The notes under the pieces are model-generated. The model ran no database searches and was not told the DNA's origin. It saw nothing but the letters and a program-made list of their open reading frames with translations. From positions 1,119,001 to 1,183,000 of the forward strand of contig NZ_AP019807.1 in NCBI RefSeq assembly GCF_007183175.1: DNA of 64,000 nucleotides, written 5' to 3'. The DNA comes from Microbulbifer sp. GL-2 (GTDB lineage: Bacteria > Pseudomonadota > Gammaproteobacteria > Pseudomonadales > Cellvibrionaceae). The position numbers and the translations under genes are program-made. Of this stretch, positions 1-9,916 are shown one piece after another. Within the stretch, counting starts at the first letter, position 1; each line of letters opens with the position of its first letter.

Positions 1-1
1 A

Positions 2-1624
2 GCCTTCAGTAGTGGCCAACAGCTCTCCGAGGAATTACACCTTATCGACCGTTCCCTACGTTCAGTGGGGCTCTGCGCCATCGCCGATGGGCAACTAAAA
101 GATACTCTGCGTCGCCTCAACTGCTTTGGCATTACTTTATTACGCCTGGATATACGCCAGGAATCCACTCGCCATGCGGACACGCTCGATGCCATCACCC
201 GCTACCTGGGTATCGGCAATTACACCACTTGGGATGAGGAGCGCAAACTAGAGTTTCTACTCGCCGAGCTGGACAATCGCAGGCCATTGGTCAATGCAGA
301 TTTTTACAGCACGGATTTCTGTGATGAAGATGTGCGCGAAGTACTGGAGACTTGCAGAGTAGTGGCTGAACAGGGCCCCGAAGGTCTCGGTGCCTATGTC
401 ATTTCCATGGCGAAAAGATCTTCCGACGTACTGGCGGTAATGCTGCTGCAAAAGATCGCCGGTGTGCACCAGCCAATGCGAGTGGTGCCTCTATTTGAAA
501 CTCTCGATGATCTCAACAACGCAGCCACCACCATGAGTACCCTGCTCAATATCCCCCAGTACAAACAACGGGTGTTGGATGGCCAGGAAGTGATGATCGG
601 CTATTCAGACTCCGCCAAGGATGCCGGCTTCCTCGGTGCAGCCTGGGCGCAATATCGTACTCAAGAGGCCCTCACCGGAATTTTCCGAAATCATGGTATC
701 CCATTAACGCTGTTCCATGGCCGCGGTGGTTCTATTTCCCGAGGTGGCTCTCCCACCCGCATGGCCCTACTATCTCAACCGCCGGGCTCTGTAGCTGGCC
801 GTATCCGGGTCACCGAGCAGGGAGAGATGATCCGCTTCAAGTATGGCCGTCCGACGGTTGCCGCCTACAACCTGGAACAGTATGTGGCGGCGACTCTGGA
901 GGCCACCTTGATGCCACCAGCGCAACCGCGACCTGAGTGGCGCAACCAGATGGATCGTCTCACGGAAATCTCGGTAAATAGCTATCGCGAAGTTGTACGC
1001 GACGATCCTGCATTTGTCTCCTACCTGCGTACCGTCACCCCGGAAACCGAACTCAGCCGACTCGCTTTGGGCAGTCGCCCCGCGCGGCGTAAACCAGGTG
1101 GCGGTGTGGAAACCCTGCGCGCCATTCCCTGGGTTTTCGCCTGGACCCAGATACGCCTGATGCTACCTGCATGGCTGGGTACCGGCACTGCACTGGAACA
1201 CGCACAAAAACACGCCGACGAAACCGACATTTTACGTGATATGAGCCGTGAATGGCCGTTCTTCCAGGGAGTGGTCGATATGCTGGAAATGGTATTGGCC
1301 AAATCTGATACCCGTGTCGCCTCTTGGTATGAAGAGCGCCTGACAGATAGTGAAGATCTGATCTCCCTTGGCGAAAGCCTGCGCGAGCGGTTATCACGAA
1401 CCGTAAGCGCACTTCAGCAGCTCACCGAACGTGAAAGCCTGCTGGATAACAACCCTGTAATGCGTTGGTCGATTCGAGTTCGCGATCCCTACACCGACCC
1501 ATTGCACTTGCTTCAGGCTGAATTGATGGCACGCTTACGTGAAAGGGAAAGTGATACTGTATTGGAAAGCGCTCTGATGGTAACCATTGCCGGAATTGCC
1601 GCCGGTATGCGCAATACTGGATGA
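2..1624 (+). CDS. ppc: Phosphoenolpyruvate carboxylase, 3' part (5' end outside window)
   Basis: Catalyses PEP + bicarbonate to oxaloacetate, an anaplerotic reaction in the cytoplasm. The reading frame is open from the first bases of the window, so only about the C-terminal 540 residues are present; the GTG at 65 is not the true start. Visible family motifs are GYSDSAKDAGFL, the glycine-rich FHGRGGSISRGGSPT loop that binds the PEP phosphate, RVTEQGEMIRFKYG, and the invariant C-terminal end GMRNTG, which matches full-length bacterial enzymes. A terminator hairpin follows at 1751. I see no sign of decay. The identification is secure from the motifs alone. Confidence 0.97.
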   Translation, partial: AFSSGQQLSEELHLIDRSLRSVGLCAIADGQLKDTLRRLNCFGITLLRLDIRQESTRHADTLDAITRYLGIGNYTTWDEERKLEFLLAELDNRRPLVNADFYSTDFCDEDVREVLETCRVVAEQGPEGLGAYVISMAKRSSDVLAVMLLQKIAGVHQPMRVVPLFETLDDLNNAATTMSTLLNIPQYKQRVLDGQEVMIGYSDSAKDAGFLGAAWAQYRTQEALTGIFRNHGIPLTLFHGRGGSISRGGSPTRMALLSQPPGSVAGRIRVTEQGEMIRFKYGRPTVAAYNLEQYVAATLEATLMPPAQPRPEWRNQMDRLTEISVNSYREVVRDDPAFVSYLRTVTPETELSRLALGSRPARRKPGGGVETLRAIPWVFAWTQIRLMLPAWLGTGTALEHAQKHADETDILRDMSREWPFFQGVVDMLEMVLAKSDTRVASWYEERLTDSEDLISLGESLRERLSRTVSALQQLTERESLLDNNPVMRWSIRVRDPYTDPLHLLQAELMARLRERESDTVLESALMVTIAGIAAGMRNTG

Positions 1625-1750
1625 TAGGATTGGAGGGACTTTACACTAACTGCTAACCCGAAAAGCCAGTTAACAGCATAATGCGGCACACTAGTTTGCC
1701 GTGAGCGATAATAAAATAGATGGAAGTTTGTTTATTGTCAGTTTAATAAA

Positions 1751-1787
1751 TGGGGAGCAGCCAACCCACTCCCCAAATAATTTTTTC
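1751..1787. terminator. Rho-independent terminator between ppc and the DUF945 gene (probably bidirectional)
   Basis: A 7-bp stem (TGGGGAG at 1751-1757, CTCCCCA at 1769-1775) with an 11-nt loop is followed by an AATAATTTTTTC tract. It lies between the convergent ends of ppc and the DUF945 gene; read on the other strand the stem is followed by a weaker TTTATTAAA tract. Confidence 0.7.
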
Positions 1788-3035
1788 TTAGAACTGCCCG
1801 GTAAGCGCCATAATAAACAACTCCGGGGGTAAATCCTGGCCATTCACTTCCAGTCGCCCCCGCTTCACTTCCAAATGCATTTGCAGTTCGCCATCCTGCT
1901 CCAGTAAAAGACCGTACTCCCGCAACATCATCGCCTGTGCTACTAATGGTGACTGCAATAGCGCGGACTCCGCTGCACTCAGTGTCATAGTGCCAACCAA
2001 TGGCTTCAGCCACTGATTCAGGGCACTCCCCCCACGGTGACGGGGAGGGCGCTTCATGCCGCGCCAATCGATATCAGCATCCACCAGCACTGGACCATTG
2101 TGTGACTGCACAGCTAACTGCTGTTGCAATCGCAGCGGCGGACGCATCTCACGAGCCCAGTTGCGCTCAGCATTAGGCAGCAGCACTCCCAGGTAGTGAC
2201 CCAGATCTGCGGCTGAAATCTTGGGTAAGGTCATCTGCTGACGAGCAGAGGTGATCGGAGTTGCGGACTCTACGCTGGGCAACTGCAAGTCACTTACAAT
2301 TTTTAAAGTCTGGGCGGCAAGCATCTCCAAGTCTAATTTGAGGGTAATATCCCGCAGCTGCACAGGTCCCGAATCGGACTCCGCACGTAACAATGACAAT
2401 TGCAGTTGTGCCTTGCCGCCACGGCCAGGCTCTACTTGGAACTCACCTTTTAGAGGTTCGGTAAACAGCACTTCAACACCATCCCGTATCTGGCGCAGGC
2501 TGCCCAAATCAATAACGCCATCCAACATGGTACCGCTATAATCAGTTTTTACTGCAATTTCACCGCCATCAAATTCCAGCTGGCCATAGGTACCAGTATT
2601 TTTGAAGGACTCCAAACGCAGGGTGTTTAGTACGCGGTTATCGGCTGTTACAAGAGTTTCCAGCACCAACGGGCTATCCTGCAAACGGCCATATATGCCC
2701 TCAAGCTGTGCGCGCAATTCAGGGGCTAACTGCTCCAATTCCAAGCGTGTTTCACTATAGATAACCCCAAATCTCGGCCCTTGGGAAGTAAACAGTACAG
2801 GACCATGGTGAATTTCAGTATGCAGCTCGGTAGTACCATTTTGCAGTCCGACCTCAGTATTGGTCTCAGCACCAAACCAACCACGCTGATAACTCGTGGA
2901 ATTACCACCTTGTAACCTACCAACCTGTTGCTTCCAGATCTCCTCTACCTTGGGACCGATGAAGCCTGGTGCCGCAAGGGCGGAAATCACCATTAGGACA
3001 AGCACAATAAGCAAGAGCCAACGCAATAGTTTCAT
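1788..3035 (-). CDS. DUF945 (YdgA-like) family protein
   Basis: A 415-residue protein with an N-terminal hydrophobic segment (residues 4-23, KLLRWLLLIVLVLMVISALA) that should anchor or export it. The rest is a long beta-rich body typical of the DUF945/YdgA family. Recognisable features are the early tryptophan-containing segment EEIWKQQVGRLQ, the HGPVLF motif near residue 80 and the C-terminal GQF ending. Members are periplasmic or inner-membrane-attached proteins of unknown function. It stands alone between ppc (convergent) and the AraC-type regulator. The ribosome binding site is weak, so the start rests on the position of the signal-like segment. Confidence 0.85.
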   Translation of the reverse strand: MKLLRWLLLIVLVLMVISALAAPGFIGPKVEEIWKQQVGRLQGGNSTSYQRGWFGAETNTEVGLQNGTTELHTEIHHGPVLFTSQGPRFGVIYSETRLELEQLAPELRAQLEGIYGRLQDSPLVLETLVTADNRVLNTLRLESFKNTGTYGQLEFDGGEIAVKTDYSGTMLDGVIDLGSLRQIRDGVEVLFTEPLKGEFQVEPGRGGKAQLQLSLLRAESDSGPVQLRDITLKLDLEMLAAQTLKIVSDLQLPSVESATPITSARQQMTLPKISAADLGHYLGVLLPNAERNWAREMRPPLRLQQQLAVQSHNGPVLVDADIDWRGMKRPPRHRGGSALNQWLKPLVGTMTLSAAESALLQSPLVAQAMMLREYGLLLEQDGELQMHLEVKRGRLEVNGQDLPPELFIMALTGQF

Positions 3036-3439
3036 AGGGATTGATCTAACTACAGGATTTATGCCGATGTTAGCAGATTATGCAGACACTAGTACGATAG
3101 AGATATAAAGATAGAAACCAGCAAGGTCAATAGTTGCTACTCTCTAGGGCCACCCTAAAGATAAACCACTGGACAAAGCGCCTTATCCACTTTGGCAACC
3201 ATTATCTAGAGAAGCCAAGAAAACTGAGATATAGAGTAAGGAGGTTCTGCATAAAATTAAAAATTTTTCTTCTTTTTGAAAGATAAAACAATTCTCACAA
3301 TTCACTGCAAAAGAGCTATTCATCTATAGTATTATAATGATCGGTACATCGGTGTTTCCCTAACGTATAGTGGCTTTTGAACAGCCTCCAAGTAGCTGGA
3401 AAAGTTGAATAGTGATAAATCTGCGTTATTGCTAAACGA
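3036..3439. other. Intergenic region, no gene seen
   Basis: About 400 AT-rich bases between the DUF945 start and the end of the AraC-family gene. It must hold the DUF945 promoter. Short open frames here lack ribosome sites and family resemblance. I found no convincing hairpin terminator. Confidence 0.5.
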
Positions 3440-4294
3440 TTATTGTCTCTCTTTAACGGGGATATGGAAATACATTTCAGCTGCCGGGCTGGTAACCTGA
3501 TACCTGGGCGGATAGAGTTCGAAGTCTGGCTTCTCGATATAGTCATAATTTGACTTTGGCAGCCAGCTTCCCCAGATATACTTCAATGTCTGTTCCAGGG
3601 TTGTAATAGAACCACGATGCACAAACTTCGCATAGAGCTGCTCTGGCAGTTCACGGGCCACCATTCCCTCAGGAACATGAGTCAGCTCAGCAACTGGCGT
3701 ACAGCAGATATAATTAAACCGAATTTCATCAGCCGCTTCCTCGTAACATTCATAGATACCAAAAGATTCGTCACTAATACGATTAGGAATCTTATCCCTG
3801 TAGGGCCTGAATGCCGACCAAAGCTTTGGCAAGCTGAGGTTTTCATGATCGTACTCCTGCGCTACTCCCACTAATTGCATCACTGGGCGCGAAATAATTT
3901 GTGGCTCCATGGATAGCTCATTTTGCAAAAAATGCAGCATATGAGGGCTAAATTGGTCCTTATACAACAACCGAAAAGGGTCCTGCTGCTTTCGATACTG
4001 CGCTGGGGTTACATTAAATAGAGCTTTAAACGCGCGAGTAAAAGCTTCTTGGGAATCAAATTGGCACTCCATGGCAAGCTCAAGAATACCAATATCTTCA
4101 CTCAACAACCTCTTTGCGGCGACGGTCAACCGGCGCTTGCGCAAATACTCTTTCGGCGAGTCCCCCACTAATGCCTTAAAAATACGACTGAAGTGGTAGG
4201 TGGAGTAATGAGAGGCAGCGGCAATTTCATGAACAGAAATTTTGTCGTATAGATGCTGCTCTACGAAATTGATACTTTTAAAAAATCGCTGCAT
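3440..4294 (-). CDS. AraC-family transcriptional regulator with GyrI-like effector domain
   Basis: A 284-residue regulator of the Rob/SoxS-with-GyrI type. Residues 1-105 form the AraC double helix-turn-helix (IAAASHYSTYHFSRIFKALVG and the second helix around residues 60-100, FDSQEAFTRAFKALFNVTPAQYRK). Residues 125-284 resemble the GyrI/BmrR small-molecule-binding domain, with a typical ending in YIPVKE style (FHIPVKERQ). The start has a strong AAAGGAG at 6 nt. Downstream and upstream neighbours on the same strand are a DUF1330 gene and a DUF4345 membrane protein, a plausible small stress or compound-responsive cluster. The effector is unknown. Confidence 0.92.
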   Translation of the reverse strand: MQRFFKSINFVEQHLYDKISVHEIAAASHYSTYHFSRIFKALVGDSPKEYLRKRRLTVAAKRLLSEDIGILELAMECQFDSQEAFTRAFKALFNVTPAQYRKQQDPFRLLYKDQFSPHMLHFLQNELSMEPQIISRPVMQLVGVAQEYDHENLSLPKLWSAFRPYRDKIPNRISDESFGIYECYEEAADEIRFNYICCTPVAELTHVPEGMVARELPEQLYAKFVHRGSITTLEQTLKYIWGSWLPKSNYDYIEKPDFELYPPRYQVTSPAAEMYFHIPVKERQ

Positions 4295-4374
4295 GAGAGG
4301 CTCCTTTCCTACCAGTTTACGTTGGGACGGTTCGATTTTCGAGCAATACCTTCCCGGTTTAGCTTGCCTTTAAA

Positions 4375-4676
4375 TCAAATTCGTTCACTAGTGATAAAAA
4401 AGCGTAAATGGGCAAATGCCTTGTTCCTCAATGGAATAATCGCCTGGTAGGCTGGATCATTGAAGAATGCATAGATCGCCTCCCGATCCGGAAAAGATAC
4501 CACAACAAATGCCTTTGGTGACCTACCTCCGTCCAGGGCCTCTTCTACATCATAAGAGGCAATAGGCACCCCCCATACTGTTGCATTAATTGCGGTGCCA
4601 GACCTATATACTGCTGAAGAGCCTGCGATTCCTGTAAGTTTGGTGAAGACTCTATATGTAAAAATACTGGTAACAA
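4375..4676 (-). pseudogene. DUF1330 family protein, interrupted by a one-base frameshift
   Basis: Two overlapping frames together make one DUF1330 protein of about 100 residues. The first begins at a TTG (4676) preceded by AAGAGG at 7 nt and reads LQESQALQQYIGLAPQLMQQ followed by YGG. The second carries the rest: PKAFVVVSFPDREAIYAFFN and the family motif PAYQAIIPLRNKA. They join at a run of six C (4569-4574); one extra base in that run restores one continuous frame (302 + 1 = 303 bases). DUF1330 proteins are small ferredoxin-like-fold proteins of unclear role. The gene follows the DUF4345 gene and precedes the AraC-type gene. It may be a real mutation or a base-calling error. Confidence 0.75.
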
Positions 4677-4734
4677 AGTAATAACCTCTTAAGTGTAAAT
4701 AACTTTTAGTTGCTTAACTAAGAGCTTCTAATGA

Positions 4735-5166
4735 CTAACTTTGAGAGGCTACTCGCCTATGCCAAAAAACCAGAAGTGGAACTATCGCAAGCTCAATAAT
4801 CGTAGGGGGTAAGACCTGATCATCCACCAATCCAAATTCCAGAATATTACTTAAGCGGCCCAGACCGCCAATAAAGAGGGATAAAGCCACGAAGTAAAAC
4901 AATGCTTTATGTTTTTCGATATTGCTCAGGAAATACAGTAGAACCAACCCCTGGGCAAAGAAAACACCAAAGGCAAATCGATATTGATTATCCCCAAATC
5001 CTCTCAAGGGGCTATCCGGGCCAAAAATCATAGCACCACCACTCAGGGCAGCACTGCCATTCAGCCCTCCAAATGCACTGATACCACCGGGTACAAAACA
5101 GATCACCGCCAGCGCTACCACTAACAATTGGAAAATTTTTCTTTCTATAGAACTCGCCTGATTCAT
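4735..5166 (-). CDS. DUF4345 family membrane protein
   Basis: A 143-residue protein with four predicted membrane segments (about residues 12-28, 62-82, 88-105 and 118-135). The layout and the loop motif NQYRFAFGVFFAQGL match the DUF4345 family of small integral membrane proteins, whose function is not known. The start has AAGGTG at a normal distance. It is divergent from the SDR gene and co-directional with the DUF1330 and AraC-family genes, so the three may be transcribed together. Confidence 0.8.
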   Translation of the reverse strand: MNQASSIERKIFQLLVVALAVICFVPGGISAFGGLNGSAALSGGAMIFGPDSPLRGFGDNQYRFAFGVFFAQGLVLLYFLSNIEKHKALFYFVALSLFIGGLGRLSNILEFGLVDDQVLPPTIIELAIVPLLVFWHRRVASQS

Positions 5167-5375
5167 AGTTTCACCTTAGTTTGCCGTATTTGGAGTGATG
5201 ACCTAATCATATTGGCCAGTAAGGCCCTATTTTTGATATTTCTTGCGGTCTTGGTATCCCACTAAGACAGCAAGAAATGTCAAAAGACGAGGCGCTTAAC
5301 CGCTTATCTTTCCCTCCAACAGCCGGGTATATCCATATCCTGGCACCAGTTCCCAATATCCACAGAGACAGAAAG

Positions 5376-6290
5376 ATGATTAAGAGTGTTTTGATTACCG
5401 GAGCGAATGCAGGCTTAGGTAGGGAGTGCGCCAAGCAACTGGCGGAATACCAGCAGATTAACAAGATCTATCTCGGCTGCCGCAATCTGCACAAAGCCAA
5501 GGAAACCCAGGCCGAGCTGGTGTCGGTAACTGGCAGGAATATCTTCGAAGTATTGCTGATCGATGTCGCGGATCAACAATCCGTGAAAGAGGCAGTTAAG
5601 AACCTGGAATCCCCAGTTGATGCGCTGGTTATGAATGCTGGCGGTACCGGGGGGAAAGAGTTTTACAACAAGACCCCTGAGGGAGTCACACAAATTTTCG
5701 CCGTCAACCTGCTCGGGCATGCTCTACTGACTAACGAGTTACTGAAAGCCAATAAATTAACCCAGACTGCTATCTATGCCGGCTCCGAGGCCGCTCGCGG
5801 CGTAAAAGAGATGGGTATGAAGCGGCCAGAGCTGAAAAGCGCCTCTGTGGAGGAATTTATGCAGATCTGTGAAGGAGAGCTCTATGCCAGTACCAAAGAC
5901 GCTACGGTACCCTATGGTCCGATAAAGTATATGGGCGCCCTGTGGATGTCTTCCATGGCTCGAGAATTCCCTAATATCCGCTTCGTAACTATGAGCCCAG
6001 GGGCTACTGTAGGCACAGAAGGCTTCAATACACTGTCGTTATTCAAGCAATATATGATGAAGGGCATGATGCGTATTATGCTGCTATTGGGCAAAGTCCA
6101 CAAAGTCGAAGTGGGCGCCAAGCGCTATATCGATGCCCTGCTGGATACAACATCCTTCCGAACAGGTATTTTTTACGGCAGTGAACGCGGATTGACTGGA
6201 CCTCTTGGTGAACAGCGGAAGCTTTTCCCGGACCTGGACAACTCAACCTATCAGGACAATGCCAAAACGGCGATCAATCACTTTATCTAG
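5376..6290 (+). CDS. SDR family NAD(P)-dependent oxidoreductase
   Basis: A 304-residue short-chain dehydrogenase/reductase. The Rossmann motif TGANAGLG lies near residues 7-14, the catalytic serine in YAGSEAARG, and the active-site YxxxK as YGPIKY around residue 185. The MNAGG motif stands in for the usual NNAG. I chose the ATG at 5376 because it sits directly before the first beta strand; an in-frame upstream start at 5277 would add 33 residues with no family counterpart. The substrate cannot be read from the sequence. A multicopper oxidase follows 118 bases downstream on the same strand, so a joint oxidative role is possible but unproven. Confidence 0.85.
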   Translation: MIKSVLITGANAGLGRECAKQLAEYQQINKIYLGCRNLHKAKETQAELVSVTGRNIFEVLLIDVADQQSVKEAVKNLESPVDALVMNAGGTGGKEFYNKTPEGVTQIFAVNLLGHALLTNELLKANKLTQTAIYAGSEAARGVKEMGMKRPELKSASVEEFMQICEGELYASTKDATVPYGPIKYMGALWMSSMAREFPNIRFVTMSPGATVGTEGFNTLSLFKQYMMKGMMRIMLLLGKVHKVEVGAKRYIDALLDTTSFRTGIFYGSERGLTGPLGEQRKLFPDLDNSTYQDNAKTAINHFI

Positions 6291-6408
6291 TGCAGCGTCG
6301 CATCAGGTAAGGGCATGCTGCGCCTTGCCTGCACTTGAGGTCTCTATGACCTGACAGTACTCCCTTACCTATACTTGGCTATTAAATACGAACCACCATG
6401 AGCAGCCT

Positions 6409-8313
6409 ATGCTTCGGATACTCTTCTGCCTATTGTTATCACTTCCTATTTCCCTAATTGCTAGCGAGGAAAAAATTTCCGTCGTCAAGGCCCATCCCCT
6501 GACCCTCCTGGATCCAACAACTGTGGATAAGTTCGTTAACGAGCTGCCAATACCTGTAGAGATCCGACCCAAGAGCTCAGCTCCACTCAAATTGCCAGCA
6601 CGGCCCACCCAAGTATGGATGGGCTTGAGGGATAAGGATGGTAAACGTGTAATGACGAAGGCCTGGGGTTTTGAATATGCTGGTCACGTCCACTCTCCCG
6701 GCCCAACCATTCGCGCTCGGGAGGGCCAACCGGTATTTGTACATTGGGCCAATGAGCTACCCGGACCACATCTCTTTCCTGTCGATCGATCCATTCACCT
6801 TGCCGATGTAAAAAACTCCAAAGCCGTGCCAATTGTTATTCATCTTCATGGTGGCCATACAGAGTGGAAGAGTGACGGCAATCCCCTCGCTTGGTACACG
6901 CGAAATTATCACGAGACGGGCCCGCTATTTGAAAAAAAGATTTACGAATACGACAACTCCCAGGATGCCACCACTATCTGGTATCACGATCACACCCTGG
7001 GAATGACCCGACTTAATGTTTATGCAGGCTTATTCGGTTTTTACCTGGTTGGCGACGACAATGAAGATCTCCTGATACAGGAAAAGCTACTTCCCACAGA
7101 AGAGCGGACCTTGGTTACCGCTATAACAGACAGCCTGTTTAGCTCAGATGGGCAGCTCTATTTCCCCGGCTGGCGAGATCAGCCTCCTTCACCCGTTTCC
7201 CATGAGGTGGTCAAGGACAATTGGCCCAACCCTTCTCACCTGGATGAGTTTTTCGGTAATTTTATCCTGGTAAACGGCATGGCCTGGCCCAAAGTCAGTG
7301 TTACTCCACACGTTTATCGATTGCGGTTACTCAACGCATCCGATACGCGCACACTAATACTCAGGATCGACGAAGATACCCCCTTTGTGCAAGTCGGCGG
7401 CGACGGTGGCTTTCTCGATCGCCCAGTGCAACTGAACGAGCTGGTATTGGCGCCCGCAGAGCGAGCAGATGTTTTAGTGGATTTCAGTGGTTATGCAGGG
7501 CACAAACTGACACTGAGAAATTTTGGGCCAGATATCCCTTTTAAAGGATTTGTGCAGGCCAGTAATCCGAAGAGTTCAATTCCGCTGGTATACAACCCGG
7601 ATGGCAAACGCGTATTAAGTGATGGGCGCGGTGGCACCACACCAGCTACCGACCCCAATACCACTGGCCAAGTTTTGCAATTCCATATTGCTTCGACACC
7701 TGCAAAAGCTTCTCCCTATAAACAGAAAGCAGCGGTCAAAGATACGATTGGAGATTTAAAACTAACCTTGAATACTCCCCTGCGCCCTCCGCTTAAAAGG
7801 CTTAGTCAAGCGAACCACACACGACAGCTTGCTACCTATCGTCTGGACGATCCCTACGGCCGTAATCTGCTGATGTTAGGTCCAGTAAAAGAAGGCTCCC
7901 TATTTTTCGAAGACCCTACCACGGAAATTATCCAGCACAACGCCGTAGAGATCTGGGAGATATACAACCCTACAGTATCGGCTCATCCAATCCATATTCA
8001 TCTGGTGGAATTCCAGGTGCTGGATCGCCAGCCATTTAAAGGCAAACTTATTCCCAAGCCGCAGAAATTTATGCATACCGATAAGATATTTCAGGGTGCA
8101 CGACTGGAAATAGAATCTCTACAGGGAAAACCCCTTCCACCACAACCGGAAGAAAGCGGCCCCAAAGATACTGTCATTGCCCTTCCCGGCCAAGTTACCC
8201 GGGTAATTGCACGTTTCGATCGCGAAGGCCTCTATGTATGGCACTGCCACCTACTCTCCCATGAGGATTACGATATGATGCGGCCGTTTGAGGTGTTGGC
8301 CCCCAACCATTAA
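6409..8313 (+). CDS. CotA-like multicopper oxidase (laccase / bilirubin oxidase type), exported
   Basis: A 634-residue multicopper oxidase. An N-terminal signal peptide (residues 1-18) implies export. All four copper-binding motifs are present: HLHGGHT (145-151), WYHDHT (191-196), HPIHIH and HCHLLSHEDYDMM near residue 615. The last includes the cysteine and histidine of the type 1 copper and an axial methionine. The spacing and the sequence WYHDHTLGMTRLNVYAG place it with CotA/bilirubin-oxidase-like enzymes rather than CueO, as no methionine-rich insert is seen. Such enzymes oxidise phenols, pigments or Mn(II) with O2. The physiological substrate is unknown. There is no strong ribosome site at the chosen ATG. 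Confidence 0.92.
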   Translation: MLRILFCLLLSLPISLIASEEKISVVKAHPLTLLDPTTVDKFVNELPIPVEIRPKSSAPLKLPARPTQVWMGLRDKDGKRVMTKAWGFEYAGHVHSPGPTIRAREGQPVFVHWANELPGPHLFPVDRSIHLADVKNSKAVPIVIHLHGGHTEWKSDGNPLAWYTRNYHETGPLFEKKIYEYDNSQDATTIWYHDHTLGMTRLNVYAGLFGFYLVGDDNEDLLIQEKLLPTEERTLVTAITDSLFSSDGQLYFPGWRDQPPSPVSHEVVKDNWPNPSHLDEFFGNFILVNGMAWPKVSVTPHVYRLRLLNASDTRTLILRIDEDTPFVQVGGDGGFLDRPVQLNELVLAPAERADVLVDFSGYAGHKLTLRNFGPDIPFKGFVQASNPKSSIPLVYNPDGKRVLSDGRGGTTPATDPNTTGQVLQFHIASTPAKASPYKQKAAVKDTIGDLKLTLNTPLRPPLKRLSQANHTRQLATYRLDDPYGRNLLMLGPVKEGSLFFEDPTTEIIQHNAVEIWEIYNPTVSAHPIHIHLVEFQVLDRQPFKGKLIPKPQKFMHTDKIFQGARLEIESLQGKPLPPQPEESGPKDTVIALPGQVTRVIARFDREGLYVWHCHLLSHEDYDMMRPFEVLAPNH

Positions 8314-8379
8314 ATGACCTTGGTTTCAAGTAATAACTGCAAATCGATTAACCCAATCAAACCCTTTTGCCCTCTTAAA

Positions 8380-9228
8380 TTAGAATTGCACCGTAACTCC
8401 CAATTCAAACTTATCTACTTCCGTATCCGTATTCCAGATGGTTTTGTAGATATCACTTCCAAAGCTGGAGTACTTAAATGGAAACCCTAATCTAGTACTA
8501 TAAGAAGCCTCCACCGCAACATTCCGATTAAAAAAGTGAGATAAACCTAGCTTATAATCATTATTTTCATCATAACTAGCCTCAAGGGAAGTATTTTTAG
8601 TGAAATAGTAATTGGTACCAACCTCCCAATAGTCATTCCACTCATTATAATTCAAGTAGCTTAAATTAATAGATATGTACTGGTCATCACCAATTTTTGA
8701 AAAGTATTTAGAGGAAAAAACCTGCCAATCAAAAACAACATCGGCAGAAAAATCAAAACCAATATAATCAGTTTCATTTAAATCATAATTATAACGAAAT
8801 TTACTATATGTATTGCCCTCAGTATTATAAAACTTCATCAAAAAGTTAGGAGTAAACATGTAACCTAAGGCTATAGTGTTAAAGCTCTCACCTCCAAGAT
8901 CTGCTATGTTAGCTCCCAACACAAATCCATTTTCGGCAAAATATTCACCAGCGACCGCGAAACTATCGCTATTTGTAGACCCAATGCTTCGATGGTAGTA
9001 AGCCGCAGACAAATTACTTGCCTTATTAATAAACTCAAACTCTCTTAGAGGCCCAAGAGTTTCCTTGCCAGAAAAATAATAAGTTGATTCAGTAGAGAGT
9101 TCATCCCCATCCCTTGCATTAAAATCCAAATTGGAATAACCGGCAGTAGTAATTGACTTATACTCTTCAGCAGTAGCATTAACAGTTACAAAAAAAACCA
9201 ACGGTAGAGCTGCGAAACATATTTTCAT
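8380..9228 (-). CDS. Putative outer-membrane beta-barrel protein (porin-like)
   Basis: A 282-residue protein with a signal peptide (residues 1-20, cleavage probably after TANATA-like AEE). It then shows alternating aromatic/polar strands with many tyrosines and asparagines, and a C-terminal phenylalanine in the strand KFELGVTVQF. That is the signature recognised by the BAM machinery. I do not recognise a specific family. The gene is more AT-rich than its neighbours. It is convergent with the multicopper oxidase and preceded by a long AT-rich region. Function could be a small porin or a surface barrel. Confidence 0.65.
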   Translation of the reverse strand: MKICFAALPLVFFVTVNATAEEYKSITTAGYSNLDFNARDGDELSTESTYYFSGKETLGPLREFEFINKASNLSAAYYHRSIGSTNSDSFAVAGEYFAENGFVLGANIADLGGESFNTIALGYMFTPNFLMKFYNTEGNTYSKFRYNYDLNETDYIGFDFSADVVFDWQVFSSKYFSKIGDDQYISINLSYLNYNEWNDYWEVGTNYYFTKNTSLEASYDENNDYKLGLSHFFNRNVAVEASYSTRLGFPFKYSSFGSDIYKTIWNTDTEVDKFELGVTVQF

Positions 9229-9916
9229 TTTGATACCCTATTTTTTTGAAAAATAGTTTTACTTTTTTTAAACACTGAGTATGACCACCCACGCAAAAAA
9301 AGTTCAAAAAAAGTAAATCAAACTATATCCATTAATAGTGAAAGTGTGCTCAAAAAGCTCTATAGATCACCATCACTTACTGCGAGGAATCCTGATAGAT
9401 ATCTCATGCCAAAGTTGATTAACAAAAAGAGATAAGGTAGGTCTACGCCAACGAAATATTCAAAGAATTCAATCTGAACCAGCAAAAAATACCGTATAGT
9501 CATCATTGTCAACAAAACTCAAATAGTGAAGTTAACAATAAAAAAACATCCACAGAAAGTGTGAGTATCACTCCACTTCATATTTAATCGACATTGGATA
9601 AAGGCAGATTCCACCTCTAACGGCCTTTAATCACAGGAGCATAATCTTAAACAGATGGTAAATCAGGTAGGGTGGGTTCAACAAAGATGGCTTGTTAAGA
9701 AGTGAGGTAGGCTGTACACCATGAAGAAAATTTTAACTTTTAAATAACGAATTATTATTCGCCGTTATGTAGACTGCTACAAAATTGTAATTCCAGAAGC
9801 AAAAAATAAAGTAAAAAAACGTAGGATATAGCTTCTAGCGTGGTGTTCCACTCTTAACCCTAGCGGTTAAATTCACATCAGGATAAATATAACCCCGATG
9901 TGAACCTATCAAAATC
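9229..9916. other. AT-rich intergenic region, no gene seen
   Basis: Nearly 690 bases between the barrel gene and the end of liuE. It contains the barrel promoter, poly-A/T tracts, and an 8-bp inverted repeat (TTCACATC 9872-9879, GATGTGAA 9897-9904) just past liuE that may help end the liu transcript but lacks a good T-run. Only very short open frames occur. Confidence 0.5.
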
